DNA of 64,000 nucleotides from Portulaca oleracea (lineage: Eukaryota; Streptophyta; Magnoliopsida; Caryophyllales; Portulacaceae): assembly GCA_029582165.1 (NCBI GenBank), contig CM055887.1, forward strand, positions 13,567,190-13,631,189, read 5' to 3'. The first letter of the stretch is position 1; every line of letters starts with the position of its first letter. Of the stretch, positions 32,640 to 43,915 are shown one piece after another. A model generated the notes under the pieces. It ran no database searches. It was given only the letters and a program-made list of their open reading frames with translations, and was not told where the DNA came from. Both the position numbers and the translations under genes were made by a program.

Positions 32640-33308
32640 CTCTATACTTTGGCCTCTAGATTTAGATCAACCCCGACCGAAGCTCCAACTATTCCTCCTA
32701 CCCTTGACAACCAAAGCATTTCCTACAGACTCAAACATATTAGAATCTCTCCTATGGGTGCTTTCATTCAGGATATTCCTCAAACTTTAATATCTCATCT
32801 TTCTTAACCGAAAATGTTACAGAAGTCACAAAACTATCCCAATACATAAGTAGGACATCCAACAGTATATTAGCATTTATCTCGTCATAAAAAACTAAAT
32901 CCCACAGAGATCAATGTTGATAGTATCCTGTTCAACTGATTCATACAGTCATTTATATCACCAGACTCATGTATCTTAAATTCAAACAAACGACGCAACA
33001 CATATACCTTGTCCATCACCAAAAGGTTTCTCATATGTGTTTCGCAAGGCCTCCAGTAGACCTTTCGTCGTTTTATAATCTTTGACATTGAAAGCCATGT
33101 TCCGAGCTGACGTCAACCTCACCGTACTGAATGCTTGACCATCAAGCTCATCCTAATCCTTCGGTTCCATCTATTCCGACTTTTCACCCATTGCAAGATG
33201 TAACTTTTATTGGCGGAGCATATCCTTAACGCGCATCCTCCATCATGCGTAGTCTTTCCCATCGAACACCATAATCTTCTCAATTGTGCTCGCCATTGCA
33301 TCTCAGTT
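32640..33308 (-). pseudogene. Copia gag remnant, multiply frameshifted
   Basis: The start MASTIEKIMVFDGKDYA lies near 33300. It is followed, in two other frames, by QAFSTVRLTSARNMAFNV, KTTKGLLEALRNTYEKP and KVYVLRRLFEFKIHESGDINDCMNQLNRILS (32885-33088). These are conserved Copia Gag blocks in correct order. At least three frameshifts and several stops are present. The gene starts about 40 bases from the PBS. Confidence 0.75.
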
Positions 33309-33334
33309 TGTACACCAACAACGCTCCAACCAAA

Positions 33335-33348
33335 GCTCTGATACCAGT
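33335..33348 (-). promoter_or_regulatory. Primer-binding site of the second Copia remnant
   Basis: Minus strand ACTGGTATCAGAGC beside the LTR; tRNA-Met type. Confidence 0.85.
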
Positions 33349-33852
33349 TGTTAGGATTCTCAGGGCATTGTTAGCAGACAAACAATAATAAAGGGTGAAA
33401 AATAATAAAGATTCAATGCAAGGAATTAACATGAAAAACTCAAATTAAACCAGGAAAAACCATAAATGATTCACTACTAGATTACAACAGTGTTTCAGAG
33501 ATTCTCAGACCTCCACAATCTCTCACAACTCTCTAGAATTACAACCTAAGAACTCAACACTCACAGATGAGCCTCACATAGTTCCCTCAGAGACACAGAG
33601 ATTATATGTCAATATCTTGTGATCAGATTAAACACTCTTAATTGGAATACCAATAAGCCTAACACTTAGATTCTATTTATAGTATAAGTCTAACACAATT
33701 AGTTATGGTTAATAGAGTCCTTGACAATAACTTAGGAATTTCAAAAAGAGGCCGCTAACAAATCACAAATTTGATTCCTACTCAAACTCTTCTACCTTAC
33801 TTCCCAAGCCACAGAGAAAAACTCAAAATTAGTCTCCACATTTAACCCAACA
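33349..33852 (-). repeat. 5' LTR of the second Copia remnant (504 bp)
   Basis: Plus-strand ends TGTTAGGATTC and TTTAACCCAACA. Orientation and left edge are fixed by the PBS. A TATA-like ATTTATAGTATAA lies near 33675 (minus-strand TATAAATA). No partner LTR is in the window. Confidence 0.75.
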
Positions 33853-34506
33853 CAACATCACCCTTCGACACAAATAACCACCAAGTTACTACCATCGACA
33901 AACCAGAACATCCAATTCGCCGCCATCACTCACCACAGTAATTAATCACAACCAAGTAGGACATCCACGATGACACATACTAATAGTAAAAGTGTTTCAT
34001 AAAACGTGATAGTTGTCAATGTAAAAAGTTAACTAATATATTAATATTGACATTATGAATAATTAAATTAATTGGAAAAACGGAACTAAAGGAAAACATT
34101 TTAATAAATAAATAAAATGATAACAATAAAGATAAAACTTAACATTACTAAATAAAATAACATACATAGGAATAAAAGAAAAAAATATTAAATGAACAAA
34201 TGAACAAAACATAAGGACACATGTAACAGTTCTCATTAGTAAGCAAAGTTCTTTTTATGTATATGTTCATATGATTAAATAAATAAATAAACTATAATAA
34301 CACCGAATCAATGTAATGTATTTGGTATATTTTTGACATTTTTAAAATATAAAAATTAATATAATTTTATAAAAAATATTATATTATAAAATTATATTAT
34401 ATTATTTTTTATTTAAAATATAATATGGCTTTTATATCATTCACATGACAGAAAAGAATGTTGTTCTTCTGTGTTGTGAATGTTGCTTGTTTAACTGTCT
34501 GCTAGA
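33853..34506. other. No gene seen
   Basis: 33853-33990 is C/A-rich. From 34010 on it is very AT-rich. No coding signal. Confidence 0.5.
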
Positions 34507-35472
34507 TTGTGTTCATACAAAAAATTATTCTTTTGTCCTTGAATATAATAATATAATCAGTAGCTTACTTGTCTTTTAGCTTGTGTTCGCACATATATTT
34601 ACTTTTTTGCCTTGATGAAGAACCCCTCCCTATGCAAGACGAAGGATGTTGACTCAACCACAGCAAAGGACATTTACTCTGGAAGAAGAGTTTTAATATG
34701 AAAGACAAAGTAGCAGTTTAAAAGGGAAATTAATTGCCAATATTGATAATAGCACCGATTATTCCCTTCCATTCATAGCCTGTGCATTATTGATTGCATC
34801 CTCCATATTGTTGGAAACAATCACCGAAGAAAGGAAACTCAGAGGAAAGAAAGAAGATCGTGACTGAAAGGAAAGTTCAAAAGAAGGAAAGAAGATCGTG
34901 GAGTAAGAAAGGAAATCATTACAAACGGCCAACAAAGCTGCAAGTATAAATATGTTGAATTAGAGATTGAAGAAACCAACGATTCCAAGAAAGAAAGCGA
35001 GTGCTAAAAAATTGGTTGAGAATTTCCTAAGTGTTTATCTTTGTGAGAGGTGTGTTTGAATTCTGTTTTAAGCTAAGAAGTTGGCAAGCTGAGTGTTAGA
35101 TCCTAAAGGAAATTAGGATCTGGAAGTGTGTGCTGCACCAAATCTGTGTTGGTGCGTTTCTATCTAAACCATCTCTGAAAGAAGGACCTTTGTTCCTTGA
35201 GTGACCAGGTTACCCTCATTTTGTACTTTGCTTAGTATTTGATTAAATAAAGAAAGTTTTTCATACATATTCTGTTACTTCTTGATCTGTGAAGTTACAT
35301 CTTAATCTATAAAAGACTAAGAAACCTAACGTTCTTTATTATAAGTGTACAGATTTTTTTATAACCCTATTCACTCCCCTCTAGGGCTCTTTCACTTGAA
35401 TATAATCATTAGTCGGCAACTTGCCTTGTACCTTGTGTTCATATACAAATTTACTATATTGCCCTCAAATAC
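34507..35472. repeat. About 72-bp tandem repeat interrupted by a solo LTR
   Basis: Units beginning TTGTGTTC and containing TTGYCCTTGAATATAAT start at 34507, at about 34580 (continuing at 35395 after the LTR), and at 35424. About 2.6 copies, diverged. The second unit received the solo LTR at its CTTGA. Confidence 0.65.
34616..35394 (+). mobile_element. Solo LTR (779 bp) with perfect TSD CTTGA
   Basis: It begins TGAAGAACCCC and ends GGGCTCTTTCA. CTTGA duplicates flank it at 34611-34615 and 35395-35399. It has a TATAAATATG box near 34945 and a CT-rich tail like the LTRs at 4045-6192, which may be distant relatives. A fragment of its 3' end lies at 24165-24266. Confidence 0.85.
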
Positions 35473-35737
35473 ATATATGAGTGATATAGGTAAGTCGCAA
35501 AAAGTTTCACCTCAATTTCAAGAAATATTGCATGACAATCAAATTGGGACAAAAATAGTATCTATAGTCCATATTTGTTAACTTTAACTACAAATTATGC
35601 AATATACATAATAATTCAAAATATAACATCAATCTTATTTGTCACCATATTTCATCTATGATTAATTTTAAAAATTCAAATACTTATTTATGGATATACT
35701 TAATATATATATATGATACAAGCTATTATTATTTAGG

Positions 35738-36519
35738 GTGATGATATGTGTCTTGCCCCAAGACACTACTTAAGTGTCTTTCTTTTTATACAACTAATAT
35801 GTATTATCATTTTTAACCTCAAATTTTTTGACATATACTATTAATTATCAATTATAAGAAGCTTGGAACGTGTTGGCTATGCCAACAATTAAAATTGACA
35901 CCCTAACGAATGAACCCCGTCCGTTGGGCATATTCTAGACGCATTTTATAAATTTTAAAAAATACATATAAAAGTGTGGTTTTATACCATTTATATATAT
36001 TATTATAGTTATAAAAACCAATTATGTAATTTTTTTTCAATTAAATTTACAAATATATATGTTTTATATCATGACAAGACACTTAGGCTGTGTTCGGCAG
36101 TAGCGTTTGGCGTCTTGACCAAATCAAAACTCTAATTGCATAAATACTAGCATTCGGTAAACTAGCGTTTTGAGGAGCGTTTAGCGTTTTAAGGAGCGTT
36201 TTGCAAAACGTTAATAAAGTTAACGTTTAGCGTTTAGAGTAGCGTTTCATATTTTTTAGTCAAAAAATACCCTTTGAAAATTTTATCTTTGAGAATTATT
36301 GATATCCTTTTATGTCAATTCACATTGATCTGCTAATTCAACCGCTAAATTTACCGAACACAATTTTCTTTTGACCAGTCATCCGCTATCTGCTACTTAA
36401 ACCGCTATCTGCTACCTAAACCGCTATCCACTACCTAAACCGCTATCCGCTATCTAAAACGCTAATTTTGCCGAACAGGGCCTTAATATGTGTCTTGCCC
36501 AAAAAATTTATCATTTCCG
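35738..36519. mobile_element. MITE with CAAGACACxxxxTAAGTGTCTT termini, interrupted by a PIF-like MITE
   Basis: The left end GATGATATGTGTCTTGCCCC plus CAAGACACTACTTAAGTGTC is mirrored at the right by AAGACACTTAATATGTGTCTTGCCC...TTTATCAT. Relatives lie at 43795-43915 and 47960-48280. They share the interior TTGGCTATGCCAACAATT (diverged at 48113 as TTGACTATGCCAACAATT). A second MITE is inserted in its right TIR. Confidence 0.65.
36086..36482. mobile_element. PIF/Harbinger-like (Tourist) MITE, 397 bp
   Basis: Termini GGCTGTGTTCGGCAGTAGCG and GCTAATTTTGCCGAACAGGGCC are imperfect inverted repeats, and TTA is duplicated on both sides (36083-36085, 36483-36485). The interior has many copies of AGCGTTT/AAACGCT and CCGCTATCNNCTA. 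It ends about 370 bp before the TATA box of PPO copy 1. A truncated inverted copy is at 57894-58111. Confidence 0.85.
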
Positions 36520-36855
36520 TATTATTAAATATGCGAATGCAACCAAAAATTCAGTCACGAGCTACTATCTAGTCTAAAGGACGGAGATCATTTTCAAAAT
36601 TGAAAATTATCATACCATGTGCCGTAATATTTAGTAATGAAAACGATAACACATGTTGAATTAAAAACTCGCCAACTCCATTCCTATTTTTTTTAAGTTA
36701 CAATCCTGATATATAAATAAATCGATATTGTTTTGTATTTAATAAATTAAACATAAATTAATTACGGAAATAATAATTTAGTACATTATACTGCAATCTT
36801 ACAACCATCATGTGGTAATCTATTAAAAATGATAGAATGAGACAAAATCATTCCC

Positions 36856-36863
36856 TATAAATA
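36856..36863 (+). promoter_or_regulatory. TATA box of PPO copy 1
   Basis: CTATAAATA lies 58-66 bases upstream of the ATG at 36921. The same CCCTATAAATAC context precedes PPO copy 2. Confidence 0.75.
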
Positions 36864-36920
36864 CGAAGGAATTTTGATCAACTGTGGATCATCACTTCGG
36901 CCAGATAACACTTAACCAAT

Positions 36921-38710
36921 ATGGCATCTCTTTCTCCCCATCCTTCCACCACCACTCCTTCCACTTCTCTTCCGAAGCAACTCTGCCCCAAACCACCCCA
37001 CCAAATCTCCCTCTCAAGGCCCAAAAACGTCCCTCGCAGCCGTGTTTTTGGTCCATGCAAAGCGGCCCAACAGGATGACACAGCCCAACCAAGCCTGACT
37101 CCCCTGCCCTTATTGACAGAAGAAACATGCTTCTTGGGCTCGGTAGTTTCTATGGCGCAGCCGCCTCCCTAGCCGGGAACCCAGGCCTGACCTGGGCTGC
37201 ACCGGTCGCACCAGACATCAACAAATGTGGTCTGACCGAAAGTGCCGATGACGGATCAGTAGGTGACTACTGCTGTCCTCCTAGGGCTACTCTTGAAACA
37301 GTGGCTGAGTTCGACTTTAAGAACTTCCCAAACCCAGCCATGAAGGTCCGACGACCCGCACATGAGGCCTTCAAGGACCCTCAATATGTCAAAGACTATA
37401 ACAGGGCAATTAAGCTTATGAAGTCTCTCCCTGCATCCGACCCACGTAACTTCTTCAACCAAGCCCAGGTCCATTGTGCTTATTGTGATGGATCCTACTA
37501 CCAAGACGGTTTCCCCCGTGTTCGGCTCGCCGTCCATGACAGCTGGATCTTCGCCCCTTTTCATAGGTGGTACCTCTACTTCTTCGAGAGGATCCTAGCC
37601 AAGCTTATCAACAAACCCGACTTTGCTTTGCCCTACTGGAACTGGGACCATCCAGATGGCATGTTTATGCCAGAGTTGTTCAAGGATCCTGATTCTGCCC
37701 TATTCGACCCGAACAGGAATCCGGCTCACTTGGATGTTATGGTAGATTTGACGTACGCAGGGGTGGAAAGGCCTCCGACCTCAAATGAAGACCTCAAGGT
37801 GAACAACTTAAGGCTAATGTATACTCAAATGGTAAACAATAAGCTCCCAGAAATGTTCTTTGGGAAGGAGTACCATGCCGGGGAGGCCCCTAAAGGTGCC
37901 GGGGCTCTTGAGAGTTCTCCCCACAACAATATCCATCGATGGGTTGGGGACCCTGGCGTGAGGGGGAACCAGGACATGGGTGCCTTCTGGTCTGCAGGCC
38001 GAGATCCTCTCTTCTACTGCCACCATGCCAACGTGGATAGGCTGTGGACCATGTGGAAGACCCTCAATGGAGATACAAGGAAGGATATTGACAAGGAGGA
38101 CTTCTTGAATTCATGGTTCATTTTGTACGATGAACATGCTAACCCTATCAAGGTTTACGTTAAAGACAGCTTGGATAACGAGAAGTTAGGGTACAAGTAC
38201 AAAGACTCTGAGCTGCAATGGCTAAACTACCCGCCGCCACCCAAGCCAGCAGACGATGGGAAAGACAAACCCGTGAAGCCACCAGTTCCTCCGGTGACAT
38301 TCCCGAAGAAACTAGACAAGGAGATAAGGACAGTGGTGGCTAGACCAAAGAAGGGAAGGACTGAGAAGGAGAAGGAGGAGACAGAGGAGGTGGTGACCAT
38401 TGAGGTTGAGTTGGATCACAGTGACGAGTTCATCAAGTTCGACGTATACCTGAATGACGAGCACGGACACCAGCCGAAAGACAGGACGGACGCCACTGCA
38501 ACTCAGTATCTGGGAAGCTTCACAATGTTGCCTCATGGAGGTAAAGGTAATACAGGCAAGATGAAGAGGACACTCCAGTTTTCTGCGGATGCAGTGATTG
38601 ATGCTCTCGGGGCAAACGATGATGATGAACTGGAGGTCTTAATTGTTCCCAAGTCAGGAAATGCTGCGGTCACCGTTACTAATGTCAAGGTTGAGATTAT
38701 TACTGAGTAG
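36921..38710 (+). pseudogene. PPO: Polyphenol oxidase copy 1, one-base frameshift in the transit peptide
   Basis: A plant PPO (o-diphenol:O2 oxidoreductase, type-3 copper, thylakoid lumen) without introns. The ATG at 36921 opens a Ser/Pro/Lys-rich chloroplast transit segment. Against copy 2 it loses one base near 37090, so this frame ends at 37172 while the enzyme continues in the frame of 37127-38710 (527 codons). Counting from its first Met at 37127: disulfide/thioether cysteines C34, C49, C50, C117 and C120; CuA ligands H116, H137, H146; CuB ligands H266, H270, H300; Glu262 and Asn267 near the copper site; Arg271 after the second CuB His; gate-like Phe287. The DWL-type domain (NSWFILYDEHANP) and KFDV domain (EFIKFDVYLND) are intact. 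It is either a recent pseudogene, a sequence error, or a gene using the internal ATG. The mature enzyme is complete. Confidence 0.9.
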
Positions 38711-39398
38711 ATGCATTGCTCTCATAGCTAACTATTTCATCATCAACAATGATCGATCGTCGTCTATATTTTTAGAATAAGGGTTGCCACTACATTAGCC
38801 TGTATGGCCTATATATATCCCCCATGCAATTGTTTTCCTTCCATTTTAATTTCATCTTAGTTTGCTGTTTTTGAAGCAATTGCATGTTGGTAATTAAGCT
38901 ATTCATATGATTATTTTGAGTTTTCTTTTCTTTTTTCTTGTATTAATGGAGTTCAGTGACCTCGATCGTTACGCAAGAATAATTTGTCACCTTCAAAATA
39001 TGTCGGCTTATACATCTTGTTTTATGTCCATTTCTCAATTAAAAACTCTTGCTGATAGCGTTTAAAGGACAAATTATTAGATCTTAATCTATTGTAAGAG
39101 TGAATAATTATAGTTTTTACTTTTGTGTTTTAAACTCCACTATTTTTCCGTTATATATTTGATGGCACTGTATTGCAGGTAAGTCTAACTCAATATTCTC
39201 ACAGTGAGGGTAGTTAGGAAAATATTTTATTAAAGGCCTGCTTGGGAGAAGGGTTAAAAATAAGGGTAGGAGTTCATAAAAGTAGAGAAAGGTGAGGATA
39301 TGGGAGTGCTTGTACAGGTAAACTATTTACTCTGTTTAGGAGATTAATTGAGAGAATTCTTAAGTGAGTTTTTAATTAACATATTTGTCATTTCGTAT
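38711..39398. other. 3' flank of PPO copy 1, no further gene
   Basis: Probable 3' UTR downstream of TAG at 38708-38710, AT-rich. Candidate polyadenylation signals are diffuse. Nothing else is seen. Confidence 0.5.
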
Positions 39399-39420
<22 letters not shown>

Positions 39421-39438
<18 letters not shown>

Positions 39439-40413
39439 ATGTATCCATTGAGAACTCCCCTTATAATAAGAACTAAGGAACTATTAACTGTAACCGTTGG
39501 ATTAAAAATATGGGGCTAAGATTAGATTGGATCATTAAATAAGGTCTTCACATAAAAAAACCTATAAAAGTATTGTTATAATCGCTCTCCTCATCAAACG
39601 AAACGTTGCTTGGTATTATTCCAGAAATATTGATATTACAGTAGCTAGGAAATCTTCATCTGAGATTATCTATTCCAGTCATCCACTTAGCAAAGTATAA
39701 TCTTCAATTGTGAATTTTATGCTTTTAGTAAATTCTTCTATGACAAACAAAAGCAATTAATGTTCTTTACTGCCCATGTACGTACGTGAAAACTCAACTG
39801 ATGTTTGCAATCTAATATTCTAATGTTGTATCAAATAGCAAACAAAAGGCAATCTTGTACTTGATTCTGATTAATTCTTGCGTAACTGTGTGATGATTTA
39901 TGTGATATCATATTAATCCCTTAAACTGTTTCCCCCAATTTGCGTGATATCAATTATTGAGACCAAGAAACTTGAAAATTTTGCATGGCCGACCCGCAAT
40001 TCGCCGCCATCTGAGGACCGCTGCTCAACAATGGCAGCAGGGGAAGGATCGAAACCCAGAAAACCAACATTGAGACCCAAAAACCGACAAACAAGGATTT
40101 CGACGGTGACACCTGACGATGGCCATATCCAGGTCGGCGTTCGTGCAGTCGGCAGAGGACATGACGAGGCTGAAGATTCCAACGAGGGTGGAGGGACGAC
40201 CGGAAAATTGGAGAGAGAAATAGAGAGAGAGAGAGAGTGAATCGACGAGGGTCGAGGCTGAAGATTACAATCAGTTTGCCCCAACTTTTTTTAAAGAAAA
40301 ATAAATATAAAAGAAAAAAATGAAATCTAATCTTAGCCCCATATTTTTAGTCCAACGGTTACAGTTAATAGTTCCTTAGTTCTTACTATAAAGGGAATTC
40401 TCAATGGATACAT

Positions 40414-40430
<17 letters not shown>
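39421..40430. mobile_element. TIR element flanked by (TA)n, carrying a GC-richer gene-like insert
   Basis: 39421-39528 and the reverse complement of 40324-40430 are inverted repeats of about 107 bp (GAGAGAATGTATCCATTGAG, GGAACTATTAACTGTAACCG, ATATGGGGCTAAGATTAGAT). (TA)n tracts lie outside both ends (39399-39420, 40431-40458). The interior includes a GC-richer block at about 39985-40255. Insertion into (TA)n recalls Micron-type MITEs; TIR length recalls Pack-MULEs. The superfamily is undecided. Confidence 0.75.
39985..40255 (-). pseudogene. Possible captured gene fragment inside the TIR element
   Basis: A block clearly richer in G+C than its surroundings, open on the minus strand from 40284 to 39913 (123 codons, Ser/Pro-rich then hydrophobic) and on the plus strand at 39944-40240. 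I recognise no domain. The CT-rich start followed by a coding-like stretch on the minus strand resembles a 5' UTR plus first exon. Strand choice is tentative. Confidence 0.35.
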
Positions 40431-40460
<30 letters not shown>

Positions 40461-40703
40461 CTGGGTACAAAGGGTGAAAATCGAAATTTGTGAATTTTAA
40501 TAAGGGTAGTTTTGGAAAGTTACAATTGGTTGATTTTTCTTTTTTATGTTTAAAATTACTATATAGGAATTAAATGATGGGCAAGGATTGCAATTTATAA
40601 GTTTTAATGATGGCATTTTGGGAAAGGTACAATTGGATTATTTTTCTTTTTTAAATTACTTTATACAAATTAAATTATATGATAAGTTAATTTAACAACA
40701 ACA

Positions 40704-40759
<56 letters not shown>
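40704..40759. repeat. (TAA)n microsatellite
   Basis: About 18 uninterrupted TAA/AAT units. Confidence 0.95.
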
Positions 40760-40761
<2 letters not shown>

Positions 40762-41099
40762 TTAAATAATCACAAAAATCAATAATATCAATATAAAACA
40801 AATCAGGATTACCTTAAAAAATCAAGTGACACACAACCATTTATGTTGCATGTAAAATAATTTTGTAATGATCTTAAAGAAAAAATAAATTAATAATGAT
40901 GAAAAAATTAATTTACTATAAGAAAAATATTTATCAAAATAATATTTTTACCATAAAAAGACAATTAATTAAAAATATATATAATAAAAACGCAATTCTA
41001 TATCTAATATTACAAATATTTTTTATATTTGATAAAATATTATGTATTTGCGTATATATATTATGTAATATTACAAATCTTGTACTTTCAATTTCTGGT

Positions 41100-41968
41100 T
41101 GCATGCTTAATGATGTTTGACAATCAACCAAAGATACTCCTTTCTCCTTAGGACATGCACTTTCAACATGATCAAAACTTTGGCAACATAGACATGTACT
41201 TGGGACAATGAGAGTGGGGAGGTTTATAGGCTGTTTTGAGGAGCTTTGGATAGTAGGTGTGGGGAGGTTTAGGGGCTGTTTTGTGGAGTGATGGGCAATA
41301 GGTTGTAGGGGCTGCTTTGAAGGCGTTTGGACGAGAGATTTAGGAGCGTTTTGGGACAGATTTGTAGGCTTTTGAACGAGAGGTCTGGGACGAGTTTGTG
41401 GCTTAGTTTGAAGGTCCTTGGCGTGGGATTGTTGGGATGGTTTGTGAGGTCTTTGTTGTATATGGGTTTTATACCAAAGTTCTTTACTCTTTACTTGTAT
41501 TTCAACATAAAAGGCTGAAGAACTTAACTCCTCCAAGTTTGTGTAAGATTGATATATAACAATACGCCGAATGTAATCATTAAGACCAAGAGAGTAACAT
41601 ACCAAAACTCGTGGATCATTCTCCTTAAGAGCATATGTCCATAGTTGCTGCCTGAATTCTATTGTATATTATACCATGTCCTTGCTCCCTTGCTCCATTC
41701 TTTCAAGTTTGTTGATGAAGTCTCCTTTGTAATTGAATGGCAAAAGCTCTTCTTGAACATTTTTTCCATTCTTCTTGCTGGAACGTTTACTCCATTCATA
41801 AGGTGCTTCATATTCAACCTCATAAGGATGTACCTCACGTGAATTTGCGCTTCTTGATCCCTTCTGAAGGATCCCAAGTTCTCCCATTTGTTTGGTGAGA
41901 TCATGAATTTGTTGCTCCAAATGTTGTAAATCACTTTGTGAATTCATGCTAGATCTTTTGCAAGCCAT
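41100..41968 (-). pseudogene. Gypsy Gag remnant with zinc knuckle
   Basis: Minus strand: 41968-41669 opens MACKRSSMNSQ, includes a QQIHDLTKQMGEL coiled-coil-like helix, then DFINKLERMEQGSKDM. The next frame (41605 to about 41100) gives LWTYALKENDPRVLVCYSLGL, SYTNLEELSSSAFYVE, a Pro/Gln/Lys-rich linker and a zinc knuckle CLCCQSFDHVESACP (CX2CX4HX4C) near 41150-41195. Capsid and knuckle order and the PBS plus LTR to the right identify a Gypsy Gag. Part of the capsid is missing between the two frames. Pol is absent; similarity ends near 41100. Confidence 0.7.
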
Positions 41969-42220
41969 AGAATATGAATCTTGATGAAGAAAGATTCAAA
42001 CAAGACTCACGGTTTTGGTGTGGGGATGTGGAGGACGAAATGGGGAATGTGTTTAGGCTAGGTTTGATGGGTTTGTATTTAGGTAAGGGGGTTCTTTGTG
42101 GGTTTCTTGATGGACAATTTGGAGATTTGATGGGGGACGTGAAATGGAGATGGTGGGGGATGGATTTGTGATAGAAAGATTGTAAAAGATGATATCAAGA
42201 ACCACAAGAATCAATCTCCT

Positions 42221-42234
42221 AGGCTCTGATACCA
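42221..42234 (-). promoter_or_regulatory. Primer-binding site of the Gypsy remnant
   Basis: Minus strand TGGTATCAGAGCCT, four bases from the LTR. Confidence 0.85.
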
Positions 42235-42238
42235 ATTT

Positions 42239-43154
42239 TGATGTATAATGGGATCAAAGAGATCTCATTACACAACATTCTACAGGATCTTTAAACTTGA
42301 GAGTTGGATAGATTGATTCTTGATCACAAGAATGAATGAATAATGATGGAATTAATGTGTATAAGGATGAATGAACGAATGGAATGGATGAATGAACGAA
42401 TGAGATGGTTGAATGGAATGAATGGAATGTAAGTTTCTTGGATGTTTGGGATGGGATTCGAATGCAATTGTAATTGAAACAATGTAGAAACAAAAACAAG
42501 ATCAAATGAATCAAGAATGAAACTCACGAATGGAATGAATGATAATGGCCTTGGATTCTTCAATGGAGATATAGGCACACCACTTCAATGTTTCCTCCAA
42601 TTCTACCTTTCAGCATCTAAGGATACCAACCTTAGAATAGAAGTAGAGATTTCGTAATCCTCCCTTAAGAGAACTACAATTCTAGTTTTGAAACTAGAGA
42701 GAAAAACAACACATGTGTTTTAATTTGTATTTGATTTATATTCAATATGAAGTGATTACAAAGGCCTCCCAAGGGGTCTATTTATAGTATAATAGAACCT
42801 CTAGGTGTGCCTTACATCAAGAATAGAAGGGATTTCTAGCTTACATCATCTATTACAAGTATGACATCATAATAGACTAAAAGTACATAGCTAGAAAGAA
42901 ACAATGATAACTTGCTCATTTCTTCTCCAAACTTCAAGATTCAAAAACCATTGGAAAGCTCTTTGAATGGTCTATCTTTGACTCTAGGATGACTTTCTCA
43001 ATAGCTTCATAGATCTTGGAATATAGAGCAAAGTAGCTGATTACACTTGGTAGAATCTTCCATTTGTGAGAGAGATGTGAGTGAATGAAGCTCCTTTTCA
43101 ATGTAAGCTTGTATTTGGTTCACATGATGTGTATTTGGGACCAAATATACATCA
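42239..43154 (-). repeat. 5' LTR of the Gypsy remnant (916 bp)
   Basis: Plus-strand ends TGATGTATAATGGGATC and CCAAATATACATCA. The first end is shared, inverted, with the solo LTR at 53088-54698, so the two belong to related families. TATTTATAGTATA near 42780 is the likely minus-strand TATA box. Tandem GAATGAATGGAATGAACG-type repeats fill 42330-42430. Confidence 0.75.
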
Positions 43155-43794
43155 CATGGACAACTCATTTTCCTTAAGAACTCTTTACTATAGTGTAAAG
43201 GTTCAAACCAATAAAAGTTGAGTCTAACTTGTAGCACGATTTGGATTTGTGTCTCATTTATACAAAGAGTACTTCCCTACAGTATTGTGTGCATCAATTC
43301 TAGAGAGAAAGATGTGTTTGATGTGTCTTGATACTACTTGGAATTCTTGGTCCGTGTATATAGTTGGTGAGTATTGCAAATGACTAGAACACTCTTATTT
43401 ATTGGAGAAGGTGAGAGGAGTAACAAACTAATAACATCCTCACTTTAAGACACTTAATGAGGGACCTTAAAGATGATCAAGACTTTGACCAAATCAATTA
43501 CCGACATACTTTAATTAGAAATATAGTCTTCGGAGTCAAAAATTACATATTATTAATCACCAAATCGAAAGTTTGTATTATTGGGGGCGACAGGGGGTCA
43601 AAGTTCATATTATTAATCACCAAAGTTCGTATGATTAAGTCTTATATCGCCAAAAATTCATATTATTAGAATCCAATTTCCCTTTATTTTTTATATAAAG
43701 TCTTATGTGAAGAATTATTCAATGAAGATTGACATCAAAAAATGAGAATGACGGATAGAAAAAATGGAGGGAGTATATTCATTTTCAATATAGT
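43155..43794. other. No gene; short direct repeats
   Basis: 43530-43670 holds three loose copies of TTCATATTATTAATCACCAAA. Otherwise nothing recognisable. Confidence 0.45.
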
Positions 43795-43915
43795 GATGAA
43801 ATGTATTTTACCTCAAGACACTCTTTTTAACTGTCTTATTTTCTATAAAATTTACATTTAGTGGGTTTTTGACATTAACTTTTTAATAAGAAGTCTAGGA
43901 AATGTTATCTTATTA
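43795..43915. mobile_element. Left part of a MITE related to 35738-36519
   Basis: GTGATGAAATGTATTTTACCTCAAGACACTC and TTTTTGACATTAA..AATAAGAAG match the other member. The right part is replaced by the CACTA-like terminus at 43916. Confidence 0.5.

Noticed and set aside
36878..38536. Antisense and alternate-frame ORFs across PPO copy 1 (and likewise 49540-51175 over copy 2)
   Set aside because: They are shadows of the PPO coding sequence, without independent motifs or promoters.
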